Of a stretch of 64,000 bases of DNA, positions 23,911 through 32,112 are shown one piece after another (within the stretch, counting starts at the first letter, position 1; each line of letters opens with the position of its first letter). The position numbers and the translations under genes were made by a program. The notes beneath the pieces are model-generated. The model searched no databases. It was not told the origin of the DNA and saw only the letters and a program-made list of their open reading frames with translations. Origin of the DNA: an uncultured Roseburia sp. (lineage in GTDB: Bacteria; Bacillota; Clostridia; Lachnospirales; Lachnospiraceae); contig URUD01000005.1 in the NCBI GenBank assembly GCA_900550935.1, positions 1-64,000 of the forward strand. Reading direction: 5' to 3'.

Positions 23911-25104
23911 ATGAACGGATATTTAGTCTCAGGGAAAGAAGCAGATTGTGTTGGTTGCGAAGCCTGTGTGCAGGTCTGCAATCACCATGCGATTTCCATG
24001 ACAGAAAACGCATACGGTTTTATCTATCCACAAATTGACCACACAAAATGTGTGCAATGCGGGTTATGCCATGATGTATGTCCTATGGAACACGAAATTG
24101 TAAAGCATCCGACACACCAGCTGTCATTTGGGGGATATACAAAAGACAAAAATGTAAGACAAAATTCGACTTCAGGAGGCGCCTTTACCGCAATATGCAA
24201 AGCATTTTGCGATGGAAATTATGTTATTTATGGTGCTGCAGCCGAGGGAATACAGGTTACCCACAAACGGATCTCCGATATCCATGATATCGAAATTTTT
24301 TATTCCTCAAAATATGCACAAAGTATGATCGGCAATTCCTATGCAGATGCAAAAAATGATCTGCGCAACGGAAAAAAAGTTCTCTTCTCAGGAACGCCAT
24401 GTCAGATAGCAGGACTGTATCGATATCTCAAAAATACAGATCAGAAAAACTTATTAACGGTTGAAGTCCTCTGCACCGGAATCCCGAGCGCGCTATTTGT
24501 AAAGAAGTACAATGAATGGTGCACCGGTAAATACGGCTCTGCCATAAAAATCTTTAATTACAGATATACCGGAAAGAATAAGTGGGACGATCAATCAACC
24601 TATACCGAACTGGAAAATGGAAAGGTTATCGTTACAGACAGATGGTTCAGCAAATTTTATTCCATCTTTTTGCAAAGATTGATGTCCCGGCCGGCTTGAA
24701 ATGTCTGCCGATTTGTTTCAAATGAGCGGGTTGCGGATATCACATTATCCGATCTGTGGGGAGTTGACCGGGAATATCCCGATCTTTATGATTCCGGAGC
24801 TGGATGTTCCTGGGTTATCTGTAATTCGGAAAAGGGCAGGCACGTTTTTGAAACTGCAAAAAAAGAAATGATTGGACATGAGGTTGATTTTGAATCAATG
24901 CGAAAATATCAGCGTCCCGGAATGATCCAGAAAACAGTACATCCTCAATATGAAAAGTTCATGGAAGATTTGTTGGTAATGGATTATCAACAATTATGTA
25001 AAAAATGGTATAAAAAACCAACTTTACAATTACTGTATCAGAAAAAAGTATGGAATAACCGTAATCGGGTAAGGTTTTGGAAATTAAAAAATAAATTTAA
25101 GTGA
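23911..25104 (+). CDS. F420-dehydrogenase-beta-like iron-sulfur protein with one in-frame UGA
   Basis: Read through, the frame encodes 397 residues with a single TGA at 24697-24699 (codon 263). The N-terminus has two 4Fe-4S ferredoxin motifs (CVGCEACVQVC and CVQCGLCHDVC). The rest matches the coenzyme F420 hydrogenase/dehydrogenase beta family: NSTSGGAFTA, FSGTPCQIAGL, VEVLCTGIPS. At codon 263 the family expects the first Cys of a CxxC motif (RPSCxxC). Here it reads RPA, stop, NVC, then RFVSNERVADITLSDLWG in the same frame to the natural end. Either a Cys codon has mutated to UGA, giving a truncated protein, or the UGA is read as selenocysteine. F420 is not expected in this group; the usual role beside pyruvyltransferases is an uncharacterised redox step. 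Confidence 0.78.
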
Positions 25105-25106
25105 TA

Positions 25107-25143
25107 CAAAATGGAGGGGGCGAATACGATTCCCTCCATTTTG
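25107..25143. terminator. Bidirectional terminator between convergent genes
   Basis: CAAAATGGAGGG (25107-25118) pairs perfectly with CCCTCCATTTTG (25132-25143) across a 13-base loop. It sits between the F420-beta-like gene and the minus-strand licD copy 5. Confidence 0.8.
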
Positions 25144-25159
25144 CTCTCACAAATATTTC

Positions 25160-26044
25160 CTATTCTTTTGCCCGTCTTGCATCCACAATAGCCTGCTGTT
25201 TCTTATAAAATGGGTAATCATGATTTTCCATCCATTGTTCAGGTTTCTCATAGTCCCCATACATTTTTCTTAGTACTGCATCATATTCCCTTGGCACCGG
25301 GATTTCACTTGTCTCAAATGGTAATCGGATATTTTCACTATAACATTCCGGTTTATACCGCCGACTCGGGTTATCTAAATAAAAAATTAGTTCTGCATAA
25401 TCCCCTCCGTCATCGTTATACATCTGCATAACCCCATCTGCCACACGCAATAACTGATGCTGTATGTTTTTCGTGCGATCAATGTTTATTCCGCACACAT
25501 CTTCGATTCCACTTATTGTTTTCTCTGTTTCATCTTTTGAGTAAATCGCTTTCAGTAATATGCGAAGCAGACTGCACTGTATATTTTCCTCATCCTTATC
25601 TACCGGAAGTTTATCCAATGGAAAAATATCCACCCCTACTGCATAAGGACATCCATGCCAGCGTTCCAGATACTCCTCGGTATAATTCACACGGTTTGAA
25701 TTAACGACTCTCGCAAATATCTCATTGTACTCTTCATTTGCGTAAATACTTAACAAAAAGCAGCCTTCCGGGCGTTCTCCGTTAAAGATACGCAAAAACC
25801 GATTATAGTCATCCCTTTTCATTACAATATCAATGTCATCATCCCACGGAATAAAGCCTTTATGCCGGATTGTTCCAAGCAAAGTTCCCCAGTCGGCAAA
25901 ATACGGTATCTCATATTCTTTGCAAATACGATCTATGAGTTCAAGCACCTCTATTTGCGCCGCCCACGCCCGTTTCATCATCTCTTCTACATAAAACCCT
26001 TCTTTTTCTTCTCCCTTAAAATACGATTCTGGAAATTCTGCCAT
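25160..26044 (-). CDS. licD: LicD-family phosphotransferase (copy 5, long type) in the phosphonate operon
   Basis: Encodes 294 residues, starting AEFPESYFKGEEKEGFYVEEMM and KRAWAAQIE. The signature is at about 52-77: ADWGTLLGTIRHKGF, then IPWDDDIDIVMKR, with Thr replacing the common Ala. The ribosome binding site (AAGGAG) is strong. It is the last gene of the operon pepM, Rossmann protein, ppd, licD, with 24 bases separating it from ppd. It is therefore the best candidate to transfer the phosphonate head group, probably from a CMP carrier, onto a glycan. This assignment is inference from context, because LicD head-group specificity cannot be read from the sequence. Confidence 0.88.
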   Translation of the reverse strand: MAEFPESYFKGEEKEGFYVEEMMKRAWAAQIEVLELIDRICKEYEIPYFADWGTLLGTIRHKGFIPWDDDIDIVMKRDDYNRFLRIFNGERPEGCFLLSIYANEEYNEIFARVVNSNRVNYTEEYLERWHGCPYAVGVDIFPLDKLPVDKDEENIQCSLLRILLKAIYSKDETEKTISGIEDVCGINIDRTKNIQHQLLRVADGVMQMYNDDGGDYAELIFYLDNPSRRYKPECYSENIRLPFETSEIPVPREYDAVLRKMYGDYEKPEQWMENHDYPFYKKQQAIVDARRAKE

Positions 26045-26068
26045 ATGCCTGACTCCTTATCTTTTCGT

Positions 26069-27196
26069 TTATTCGTGAAAATGATACCCCATAAACTGCT
26101 CTTTATTTTCCACCGCACTCTCTTTTGGTCTTCCCAGATCAACTCTTGCTCCAAGCTTTACCTTTACCTCCAGAAATGCCGGAAGTTTTTTTTCTTTTAC
26201 CTTCTGTAATTCTTTCTGTAAATCTTCTACAGAATCTACACATGCTGCGTATTGGTAACCACATTCTCCTGCCACTTTATAAAATTCTTTGCCTACCGCA
26301 CCTGTAGGCATACCTCCCACCGATTCATGTGCATCATTGTTCAGACAAATATGAACAAAATTTTCCGGTGCCTGTTTTGCCAGGAAGGCAAGTGCACCCA
26401 TATGCATGAGGACTGCTCCATCGCCCTCGATGCAGTATACCTTTTTTTCTTTTGCCTGCTGTGCTATACCAAAAGCGATCATGCCCGCATGTCCCATACC
26501 GCCTACCGTCAGAAATGCCTGCTTATGATGTCCTCTGATCTTATCGCACTGCTCATAAACCTCTCTGGAAATTTTTCCTGTTGTGGATACAATGACGTCA
26601 TCAGGAGAAACACTTTTTATAATCTCAGAAATAGCCTCTTCCCTGCATAACGTAAACGAATTTTCATACGCAATTTTGTCATCGGTCTCTAATGCATCTC
26701 TTTTTACAACAATGGCAAACTGTTTATGTTCCAAAAGTGCACTTCCTGCCTCCTCAAATATCTGCGTAATCTCTTCCTCAGTCATATCTGCTGAAAGCAC
26801 TACATTCGGAATCTCAAGGACATCCAGAATACTTCTCGTAATCTCTCCCATAAACCGATGCTGTGGTTCATCTTTCTTTCCCGGTTCTCCTCTCCATCCT
26901 ACGACAAATAGAATCGGGATATCATAAACTGCCTGATTTGCAAGCGATGTTACCGGATTTACAATATTTCCGATCCCACTGTTCTGCATATAAACACATG
27001 CCGGCTTTCCCGTCGACAGGTAATTTCCAATAGCAAGTCCTACTGCAGCTCCTTCATTTGCCGGGACATAATGGTCAAATCCGTGATCTGCTTTATTCAG
27101 ATAGTTGCAGAACGGTTGCAGGGCAGAATCCGGCACTCCTGCAATCGTTGTAATTCCCAATCCTTTTATTGCTTCTACAAACGCCTCTACTCTCAT
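26069..27196 (-). CDS. ppd: Phosphonopyruvate decarboxylase
   Basis: Encodes 375 residues, the usual length for this ThDP enzyme, which converts phosphonopyruvate to phosphonoacetaldehyde and CO2 and pulls the unfavourable PEP mutase reaction forward. Diagnostic parts are TTIAGVPDSALQPFCNYL at the start, the catalytic Glu in VPANEGAAVGLAIG, KKDEPQHRFMGEIT in the middle, and the ThDP site EGDGAVLMHMGALAF closing with LNNDAHESVGGMPT. Those last residues are a hallmark of Ppd as against acetolactate synthase. It lies 15 bases after the Rossmann gene and 24 bases before licD. Together with pepM it makes the operon's phosphonate function firm. Confidence 0.93.
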   Translation of the reverse strand: MRVEAFVEAIKGLGITTIAGVPDSALQPFCNYLNKADHGFDHYVPANEGAAVGLAIGNYLSTGKPACVYMQNSGIGNIVNPVTSLANQAVYDIPILFVVGWRGEPGKKDEPQHRFMGEITRSILDVLEIPNVVLSADMTEEEITQIFEEAGSALLEHKQFAIVVKRDALETDDKIAYENSFTLCREEAISEIIKSVSPDDVIVSTTGKISREVYEQCDKIRGHHKQAFLTVGGMGHAGMIAFGIAQQAKEKKVYCIEGDGAVLMHMGALAFLAKQAPENFVHICLNNDAHESVGGMPTGAVGKEFYKVAGECGYQYAACVDSVEDLQKELQKVKEKKLPAFLEVKVKLGARVDLGRPKESAVENKEQFMGYHFHE

Positions 27197-27211
27197 ACAG
27201 CAAGCACCTTC

Positions 27212-28396
27212 TTACTTTTTATTTAACTGTGGAATAATAATATTATCAATAATGTATTTTGCCACTGTGTCAATTTCTTCAAAATTTACCGTCTTCGGAA
27301 GTTCCACATCAAATGCATCTGCTACCTTTTGTACTAATGCATCTGTATAGATCAGCTTTCCGTTCTCTACGTTTTCTACGCCATCCAGTGCAATCGATCT
27401 GCGGTTTGCCTCGCGCATCTCTTCAAGTGAAAACACAGATGTATCAATATATGCTGCAAGCGCATCTCCGGTTGCATCGATCCGTACCGGATAGCCACCG
27501 ATCTCTCCGAATACACCCGGTGAAAATATTTTCCGGCTACCGCCCTCTCTGACTGCATCAATGATCGATGTGATAATATCATAATTGCTGGAAGCATTCA
27601 TCATATTTCGTTTTTCATCTGTCGGCATTGTAATTTTACATCTGTGGAATATCTCATTCTGATCTATATCAAGTTCCCTGCCCTGATAATATACCTTTAA
27701 AAGCTGCTTTACTCCCTCTGTCTGTCCTTCTTTACTGATGACAACATCGTGAAAATGTGCAGTTGCAAACATCACATCCACATTCCAGAAATCTTCAATG
27801 TTCTCCATCCCGGCAACTGCATATTTGATACGTGGTACCAGGTGATTCATATTACCGCTTCCAAAATCCGGATATGGTTCTCCTGCTGATCTCAGCCATG
27901 GGATCACTGCATCGGAATAAGAGGTATTAATGACAATTCCGTTTAAATCTGCCAACTCGCACGCCTCCATGATATTTCGGATATATTTGATCGCCAATGG
28001 CGACCAGATACCGTAGGCACGCAGATTTTTCCATGAAATCGTGCCATATTTCAATCCGGAGTAAACGCGGCTTGAATTGACAATAAAGTCCGGCTGATAT
28101 TTTTTGATGCAATCTGCGATCTGCTCTACATTATCAAAATCAACTCCGCTTTCCATCACAATCTGTGAGCGGTTTACATGACGGATCAGCGCACTGACTC
28201 TGACAATGTTTACGTTGTTCTCCATCTTCTCCTTATTTCTTCCGACTACAACAATTTTCATTGCTTCATCATTTCTGCTTACCAGAAAATCTAAAAGATA
28301 AGTCCCCACGCTTCCCAATCCTAAGATCATGACTGTTATCTCATTTTTCTCTACATGTTTTCTGATCGTTTGTAACCGTTCTTCTAACTTTTTCAT
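27212..28396 (-). CDS. Rossmann-fold NAD(P)-binding protein of unknown function in phosphonate operon
   Basis: Encodes 394 residues. An N-terminal nucleotide-binding fold is clear: ITVMILGLGSVGTYLLDFLV, followed by KIVVVGRNKEKMENN, where the Arg after VVG suggests NADP preference. I do not recognise the family. Later segments such as PDFIVNSSRVYSG, GIVINTSYSDAVIPWL and EIGGYPVRIDATGDAL resemble neither alcohol dehydrogenases nor aminotransferases commonly found beside ppd. It lies between pepM and ppd with 15 to 26 base gaps, so it belongs to the pathway. Possible roles are reduction or oxidation of phosphonopyruvate or phosphonoacetaldehyde, or a step on the sugar acceptor. The aldehyde-aminating enzyme would be the fusion at 13254. 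Confidence 0.75.
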   Translation of the reverse strand: MKKLEERLQTIRKHVEKNEITVMILGLGSVGTYLLDFLVSRNDEAMKIVVVGRNKEKMENNVNIVRVSALIRHVNRSQIVMESGVDFDNVEQIADCIKKYQPDFIVNSSRVYSGLKYGTISWKNLRAYGIWSPLAIKYIRNIMEACELADLNGIVINTSYSDAVIPWLRSAGEPYPDFGSGNMNHLVPRIKYAVAGMENIEDFWNVDVMFATAHFHDVVISKEGQTEGVKQLLKVYYQGRELDIDQNEIFHRCKITMPTDEKRNMMNASSNYDIITSIIDAVREGGSRKIFSPGVFGEIGGYPVRIDATGDALAAYIDTSVFSLEEMREANRRSIALDGVENVENGKLIYTDALVQKVADAFDVELPKTVNFEEIDTVAKYIIDNIIIPQLNKK

Positions 28397-28422
28397 GCCC
28401 TTTTCCTCTTATCCTATATCTG

Positions 28423-29718
28423 TTATTCCATTGGAACCAAAGTCAAAATTTCCTTAATTGACATGCAGTCCTGGCTCGCTTCGTAACATCTCTCATTCTC
28501 CAACACGGATGTTACTGCTTTTTTCATTGCAGGAAAAGCTGCGCGTAGCATGTGATTTGCATAGATCACAATATTGACTCCATGTTCCTTAAATTCATCT
28601 TCACGCACTTTATTGAATGTTGTCGGTACCACTACGATTGCTGTATCTTTGTCCTCTGCCCGGAATGCATCCACAAACGCAAAAATCTCATCCGGTGTCT
28701 CTGCCCTTGAATGAATCATAATGCCATCTGCACCGGCTTCCACATAAGCTCTCGCTCTTTCTAACGCATCCTCCACTCCCTGCTCAAGAATCAGACTCTC
28801 GATTCTTGCAATCAGCATAAATGTGCTTGAGGTCAGTGCTTTCTTTCCTTCCCGTATTTTCGTACAGAAATGCTCAATACTGTCCTGATGCTGCTCCACA
28901 TCATTTCCAAATAAAGAGTTTCGTTTCAGACCGATCTTGTCCTCAATAATGACTGCTGATACACCAATCCGCTCCAGCGTTTTGATATTGTAAACAAAAT
29001 GCTCAATCAGTCCACCCGTATCTGCATCAAATATGATTGGTTTCGTCGTTACTTCCATCATATCATTCAGCGAACTGATTCTAGAAGTCAGATCCACCAG
29101 TTCAATATCCGGTTTTCCTTTTGCTGTGGAATCGCACAGACTTGATACCCAAATACCGTCGAACTGACGCTTTTCCCCATCTTTCTCAACGGAAGTCTTC
29201 TCCACCAGAAGCGCACTCAGCCCATCATATGCAACCATTATCTTTACAATCTCGCCACTTGCGATCTGCCGGCGCAATATCTGCCGACGCACCTCTGGAA
29301 CCCCTCTGCATTCCATCATCGCATGCTCAAAAAGATTCAGATTCGGGCTCTTATAGTAAGGGATTTCCACTAATTCTCCGCCCCATTCAGCAAGTATCCT
29401 GATTACACGTTCTCTTACATCCTTTTGATAACCTTTCTTCCAGTTATCGCCATGGACTACAATATCTGGCTTCAATTCTTTTAAAATCTTATCGTAATAG
29501 ATATCATCCTGTACCACAACATGAGAAACACCCTTAATGTTGTTGATAATCTTCATTCGCTCCTCTAACGGCAAAATCGGATATTTCTCATACATTGCCA
29601 CACATTCGTCACACAAAACGCCTACAGTCACTTCACCCAACTCCGCTGCTTTCTCAATTACGTTGATATGACCCGTCTGGATAATATCTGTTGACATACA
29701 TAAATATACTTTTTTCAT
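28423..29718 (-). CDS. pepM: Phosphoenolpyruvate mutase with N-terminal cytidylyltransferase-like domain
   Basis: Encodes 431 residues. Residues about 150-431 are PEP mutase, which rearranges PEP to phosphonopyruvate and forms the carbon-phosphorus bond. The diagnostic EDKxxxxxNS motif is complete at 259-268 (EDKIGLKRNS), and the Mg-binding DADTGG is at 231-236. Residues 1-135 are a TagD-like cytidylyltransferase fold, as in many PepM fusions. Its active site looks damaged, however: the HxGH motif reads QTGH at 14-17, and the closing ISST-type loop is absent (KSPNLNL at 123-129). Nucleotide activation may thus have moved to the separate fusion at 13254. It heads the operon pepM, Rossmann, ppd, licD, behind a sigma-D-like promoter and a broken phosphoesterase gene. 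Confidence 0.94.
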   Translation of the reverse strand: MKKVYLCMSTDIIQTGHINVIEKAAELGEVTVGVLCDECVAMYEKYPILPLEERMKIINNIKGVSHVVVQDDIYYDKILKELKPDIVVHGDNWKKGYQKDVRERVIRILAEWGGELVEIPYYKSPNLNLFEHAMMECRGVPEVRRQILRRQIASGEIVKIMVAYDGLSALLVEKTSVEKDGEKRQFDGIWVSSLCDSTAKGKPDIELVDLTSRISSLNDMMEVTTKPIIFDADTGGLIEHFVYNIKTLERIGVSAVIIEDKIGLKRNSLFGNDVEQHQDSIEHFCTKIREGKKALTSSTFMLIARIESLILEQGVEDALERARAYVEAGADGIMIHSRAETPDEIFAFVDAFRAEDKDTAIVVVPTTFNKVREDEFKEHGVNIVIYANHMLRAAFPAMKKAVTSVLENERCYEASQDCMSIKEILTLVPME

Positions 29719-29720
29719 TG

Positions 29721-30008
29721 CTATACTCCTATTCCTAATCGTTCTCTGTAAAATGGATCAACTTCATCTGAAAACAGACTCATTTCATATGAAATATCAT
29801 ACTCTGCTGTTTTAAGCTGCATCGACATCGTTTCCATCTCTATCACTCCATAATGTACACCCGGGTTATGATCTCTTGACTGCCCAACTGATCCCGGATT
29901 AATAAACACATTCTTTTTTTATTCCGATATTGTACATTATCACATGTATAAGTAAGATTTTGGTATGCGCTGCACAGTACTTTCCACGCGCACTGGAAAA
30001 ACGTTCAC
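29721..30008 (-). pseudogene. Metallophosphoesterase remnant upstream of pepM
   Basis: The last 62 codons (29909-29721) encode NPGSVGQSRDHN and end DPFYRERLGIGV, closely matching the C-terminus of the intact phosphoesterase at 10785 (DSFYKERLRIGV). Upstream, after a one-base frameshift in an A-rich run, come a YRNKK segment and then, past a large internal deletion, RFSSARGKYCAAHT, matching RFSSERGKKCAAHT of the intact protein. The gene is dead. It preserves the phosphoesterase-pepM junction of the copy at 10.5-11.5 kb, where the opposite partner is broken. Confidence 0.88.
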
Positions 30009-30050
30009 AGTTCTCCCTATTATATTATGGCACAAAACAAGTTATCTTTT

Positions 30051-30077
30051 ATATCGACATTTCAGGAATAAATATTA
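30051..30077 (-). promoter_or_regulatory. Sigma-D type promoter of pepM operon
   Basis: On the minus strand: TAAT, 15 bases, GTCGATAT, matching 7 of 8 at the -10. It lies about 330 bases before pepM, upstream of the phosphoesterase remnant that once was the first gene. Confidence 0.6.
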
Positions 30078-30131
30078 GTTCGGCAACAAATTTTCTCGCA
30101 ACATATCCTTACAATTCCATACCGCTTTTCA

Positions 30132-30160
30132 TTGCGAATCTCTGTAAAATCTTTTATACT
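30132..30160 (+). promoter_or_regulatory. Sigma-A promoter of the plus-strand glycosyltransferase operon
   Basis: TTGCGA, exactly 17 bases, then TATACT, a good vegetative promoter. The ribosome binding site CGGAGGT and the start at 30194 follow within 35 bases. Confidence 0.65.
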
Positions 30161-30193
30161 ATCAGTAGATCACACATCGGAGGTCATACAATT

Positions 30194-32095
30194 ATGCTAA
30201 CACCAAAAGAAGAAATGATACAGCTTATCACCACCTGCATTGAGAAACAGGATTTTCAGACTGCCCATAAATGTCTTGATATTTACAGCCGCTCTTTCGG
30301 GGCGGATGAATTCTTTGATTCTTGCACACTGTCACTCCTTAATTATAATGGTCCCAAAGTTTCTCTTATCTGCCTTGATGTCAATGCCTCTGTATTAGAG
30401 GATTATCTTGCAGCTGAACCCTATAAAAATCTTGAAATCATTGACTTCATTGGCAAAGATTATATCAATGACCTCACGACCTACCTTAAGACATGCGATA
30501 GTAAATATTTATGCTTTCTGGAAGAAAACCAACGCTACGAAGTATCACGGATTGCATCCATGGTTCGTCATCTCGAGCATTTACCAACGCTGGATGCCAT
30601 CGTCTGCACACGTAACTATATCAATAGTGACGGTGTGATCATTGCACATCCTGATTACGCTTATGAAGATACTCTGGAAAATAAAATTCTTGACGGAAAA
30701 CTCCTTTTAGAATATTCCATCCAGGCAAATGTTAATCTGTATGGTACTCTGTCCACGTTGATATTATCTGTCTCATACGCACAGAAACTTCTTTTGTCAG
30801 TTTCGCATGTAACACCTGATATCTGTGCCATGTCACTTCTGTACCAATTATTACTTCCGGCATGTATCGGCTATCTGCACACACCTTACGTTTCGACATT
30901 TTTGGAAAATTATCGTGATACCTCTGAAACACAGCTTCACTACGAAGCGTACATCCGTTTTCTGTCTGACAACGGACAACTTTCCTGCAATACGCCGGCA
31001 CATGTATCTGCCACATCTCCTGCTCCTCTGAAAGAGCCTCTTGCCCGTGACATTACATTTATCTCCGGAACATGCGGTGGAGAGTTTTTCAATATTAAGC
31101 CCATTGCAGAGGAAGCCAGCCGCCGTGGTTTTCATGTGCATTTTACAGAAGACCGATACGCAAAAGCAGAGATCGGTATCTACTCCCAGCATATCTGCCA
31201 TCCTGAAAATTCAAAGTTTTCTGTTATTCTGCTACACGATATGGCACAGGGTAGTGACTCCTGGCCAAATCTCTGGGAAGTAGAACGGTGGAATAATTTT
31301 GACATTGGAATTCTTCCAGGCAGATCCTGGGCAGAACGCTGGACAGATTGCAGCTGTTTCTACTATACGCATCCCCGCAGTGGTGTCTATGAACTGGGCT
31401 ATCCAATGAGTGATACCATACATGGCGAAGAATTGCAGAAACGCGCATCTGAACTTCGCCGTGAACTTGGACTAAAATATGACTACACAATCCTCTATGC
31501 CCCTTCCTGGGAAAATGACGGCAAGGAAGATGATTTCATACAGGCATTATCCTCTCTGAAGGTCAACCTGATCATTAAACAGGCTTGCTGGAATTTTTTA
31601 CCCGAGATTCAGGCGAATGTCGAAGAAATGCGTAAACTTCACGAATTTCATTATGATAATGTCTACTATATCGAACAGGAAGAGAGTATTATGACTGCGA
31701 TTGCCCTCTGTGACCTTCTGGTATCTGAGGAATCAAGTGTTATGGCAGAAGCAATCCTTCTCAACAAACCAAGTATCGCTGTAACTGACTGGCTGATTCC
31801 TGACAAGACACCAAGCCGTAAAGCAAGCGTTCCTATGGACTATGTTATCAAATGCCACAAAGCTGATCTCCGCCCCACAATAGAAGCTGTCATTTCACAT
31901 GAGATTCCTTATGAAGAGTATATAAAACGTGGCTGGCGCACTTTCAGTAATGTCGGAAACTGTTGTAAGGATATTGTTGATGCCATTGAATATTTTACAC
32001 AGGGTACACCATCCTGCTCTTTAAGAACTGCACCGGACTTTCTTTCTAAGCAGATAACCTCTTCCCGTTACACCAGCTGTACCATGTGGAATTAA
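30194..32095 (+). CDS. Two-domain glycosyltransferase: GT2-like plus CDP-glycerol glycerophosphotransferase
   Basis: Encodes 633 residues from ATG 30194 (GGAGG upstream; the open frame extends further 5' but without a start context). Residues about 50-240 resemble a GT2 fold (PKVSLICLDVN, CFLEENQRYEVSRI) with a weak DxD region. Residues from about 285 form a TagF-like GT-B half: ITFISGTCGGEFFNIKPIAEE, ILLHDMAQGSDSW, TILYAPSWENDGKEDDF, then CDLLVSEESSVMAEAILLNKP. A fusion of a glycosyltransferase with a polyol-phosphate transferase would make a sugar-phosphopolyol unit. The operon continues with licD and two CgeB-like glycosyltransferases, transcribed from a sigma-A-type promoter. Confidence 0.75.
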   Translation: MLTPKEEMIQLITTCIEKQDFQTAHKCLDIYSRSFGADEFFDSCTLSLLNYNGPKVSLICLDVNASVLEDYLAAEPYKNLEIIDFIGKDYINDLTTYLKTCDSKYLCFLEENQRYEVSRIASMVRHLEHLPTLDAIVCTRNYINSDGVIIAHPDYAYEDTLENKILDGKLLLEYSIQANVNLYGTLSTLILSVSYAQKLLLSVSHVTPDICAMSLLYQLLLPACIGYLHTPYVSTFLENYRDTSETQLHYEAYIRFLSDNGQLSCNTPAHVSATSPAPLKEPLARDITFISGTCGGEFFNIKPIAEEASRRGFHVHFTEDRYAKAEIGIYSQHICHPENSKFSVILLHDMAQGSDSWPNLWEVERWNNFDIGILPGRSWAERWTDCSCFYYTHPRSGVYELGYPMSDTIHGEELQKRASELRRELGLKYDYTILYAPSWENDGKEDDFIQALSSLKVNLIIKQACWNFLPEIQANVEEMRKLHEFHYDNVYYIEQEESIMTAIALCDLLVSEESSVMAEAILLNKPSIAVTDWLIPDKTPSRKASVPMDYVIKCHKADLRPTIEAVISHEIPYEEYIKRGWRTFSNVGNCCKDIVDAIEYFTQGTPSCSLRTAPDFLSKQITSSRYTSCTMWN

Positions 32096-32112
32096 ACGAA
32101 AGGATTTTTTAA

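Noticed and set aside
24709..24733. Hairpin after the UGA as a proven SECIS element
   Set aside because: The stem is short with a TTT loop and no GU in the loop, so it does not meet the known bacterial SECIS pattern. It is mentioned only as a possibility.
29930..30193. N-terminal 88-residue extension of the GT2-glycerophosphotransferase
   Set aside because: It overlaps the phosphoesterase remnant, the pepM promoter and a sigma-A promoter, and has no family similarity; GGAGG precedes the ATG at 30194.
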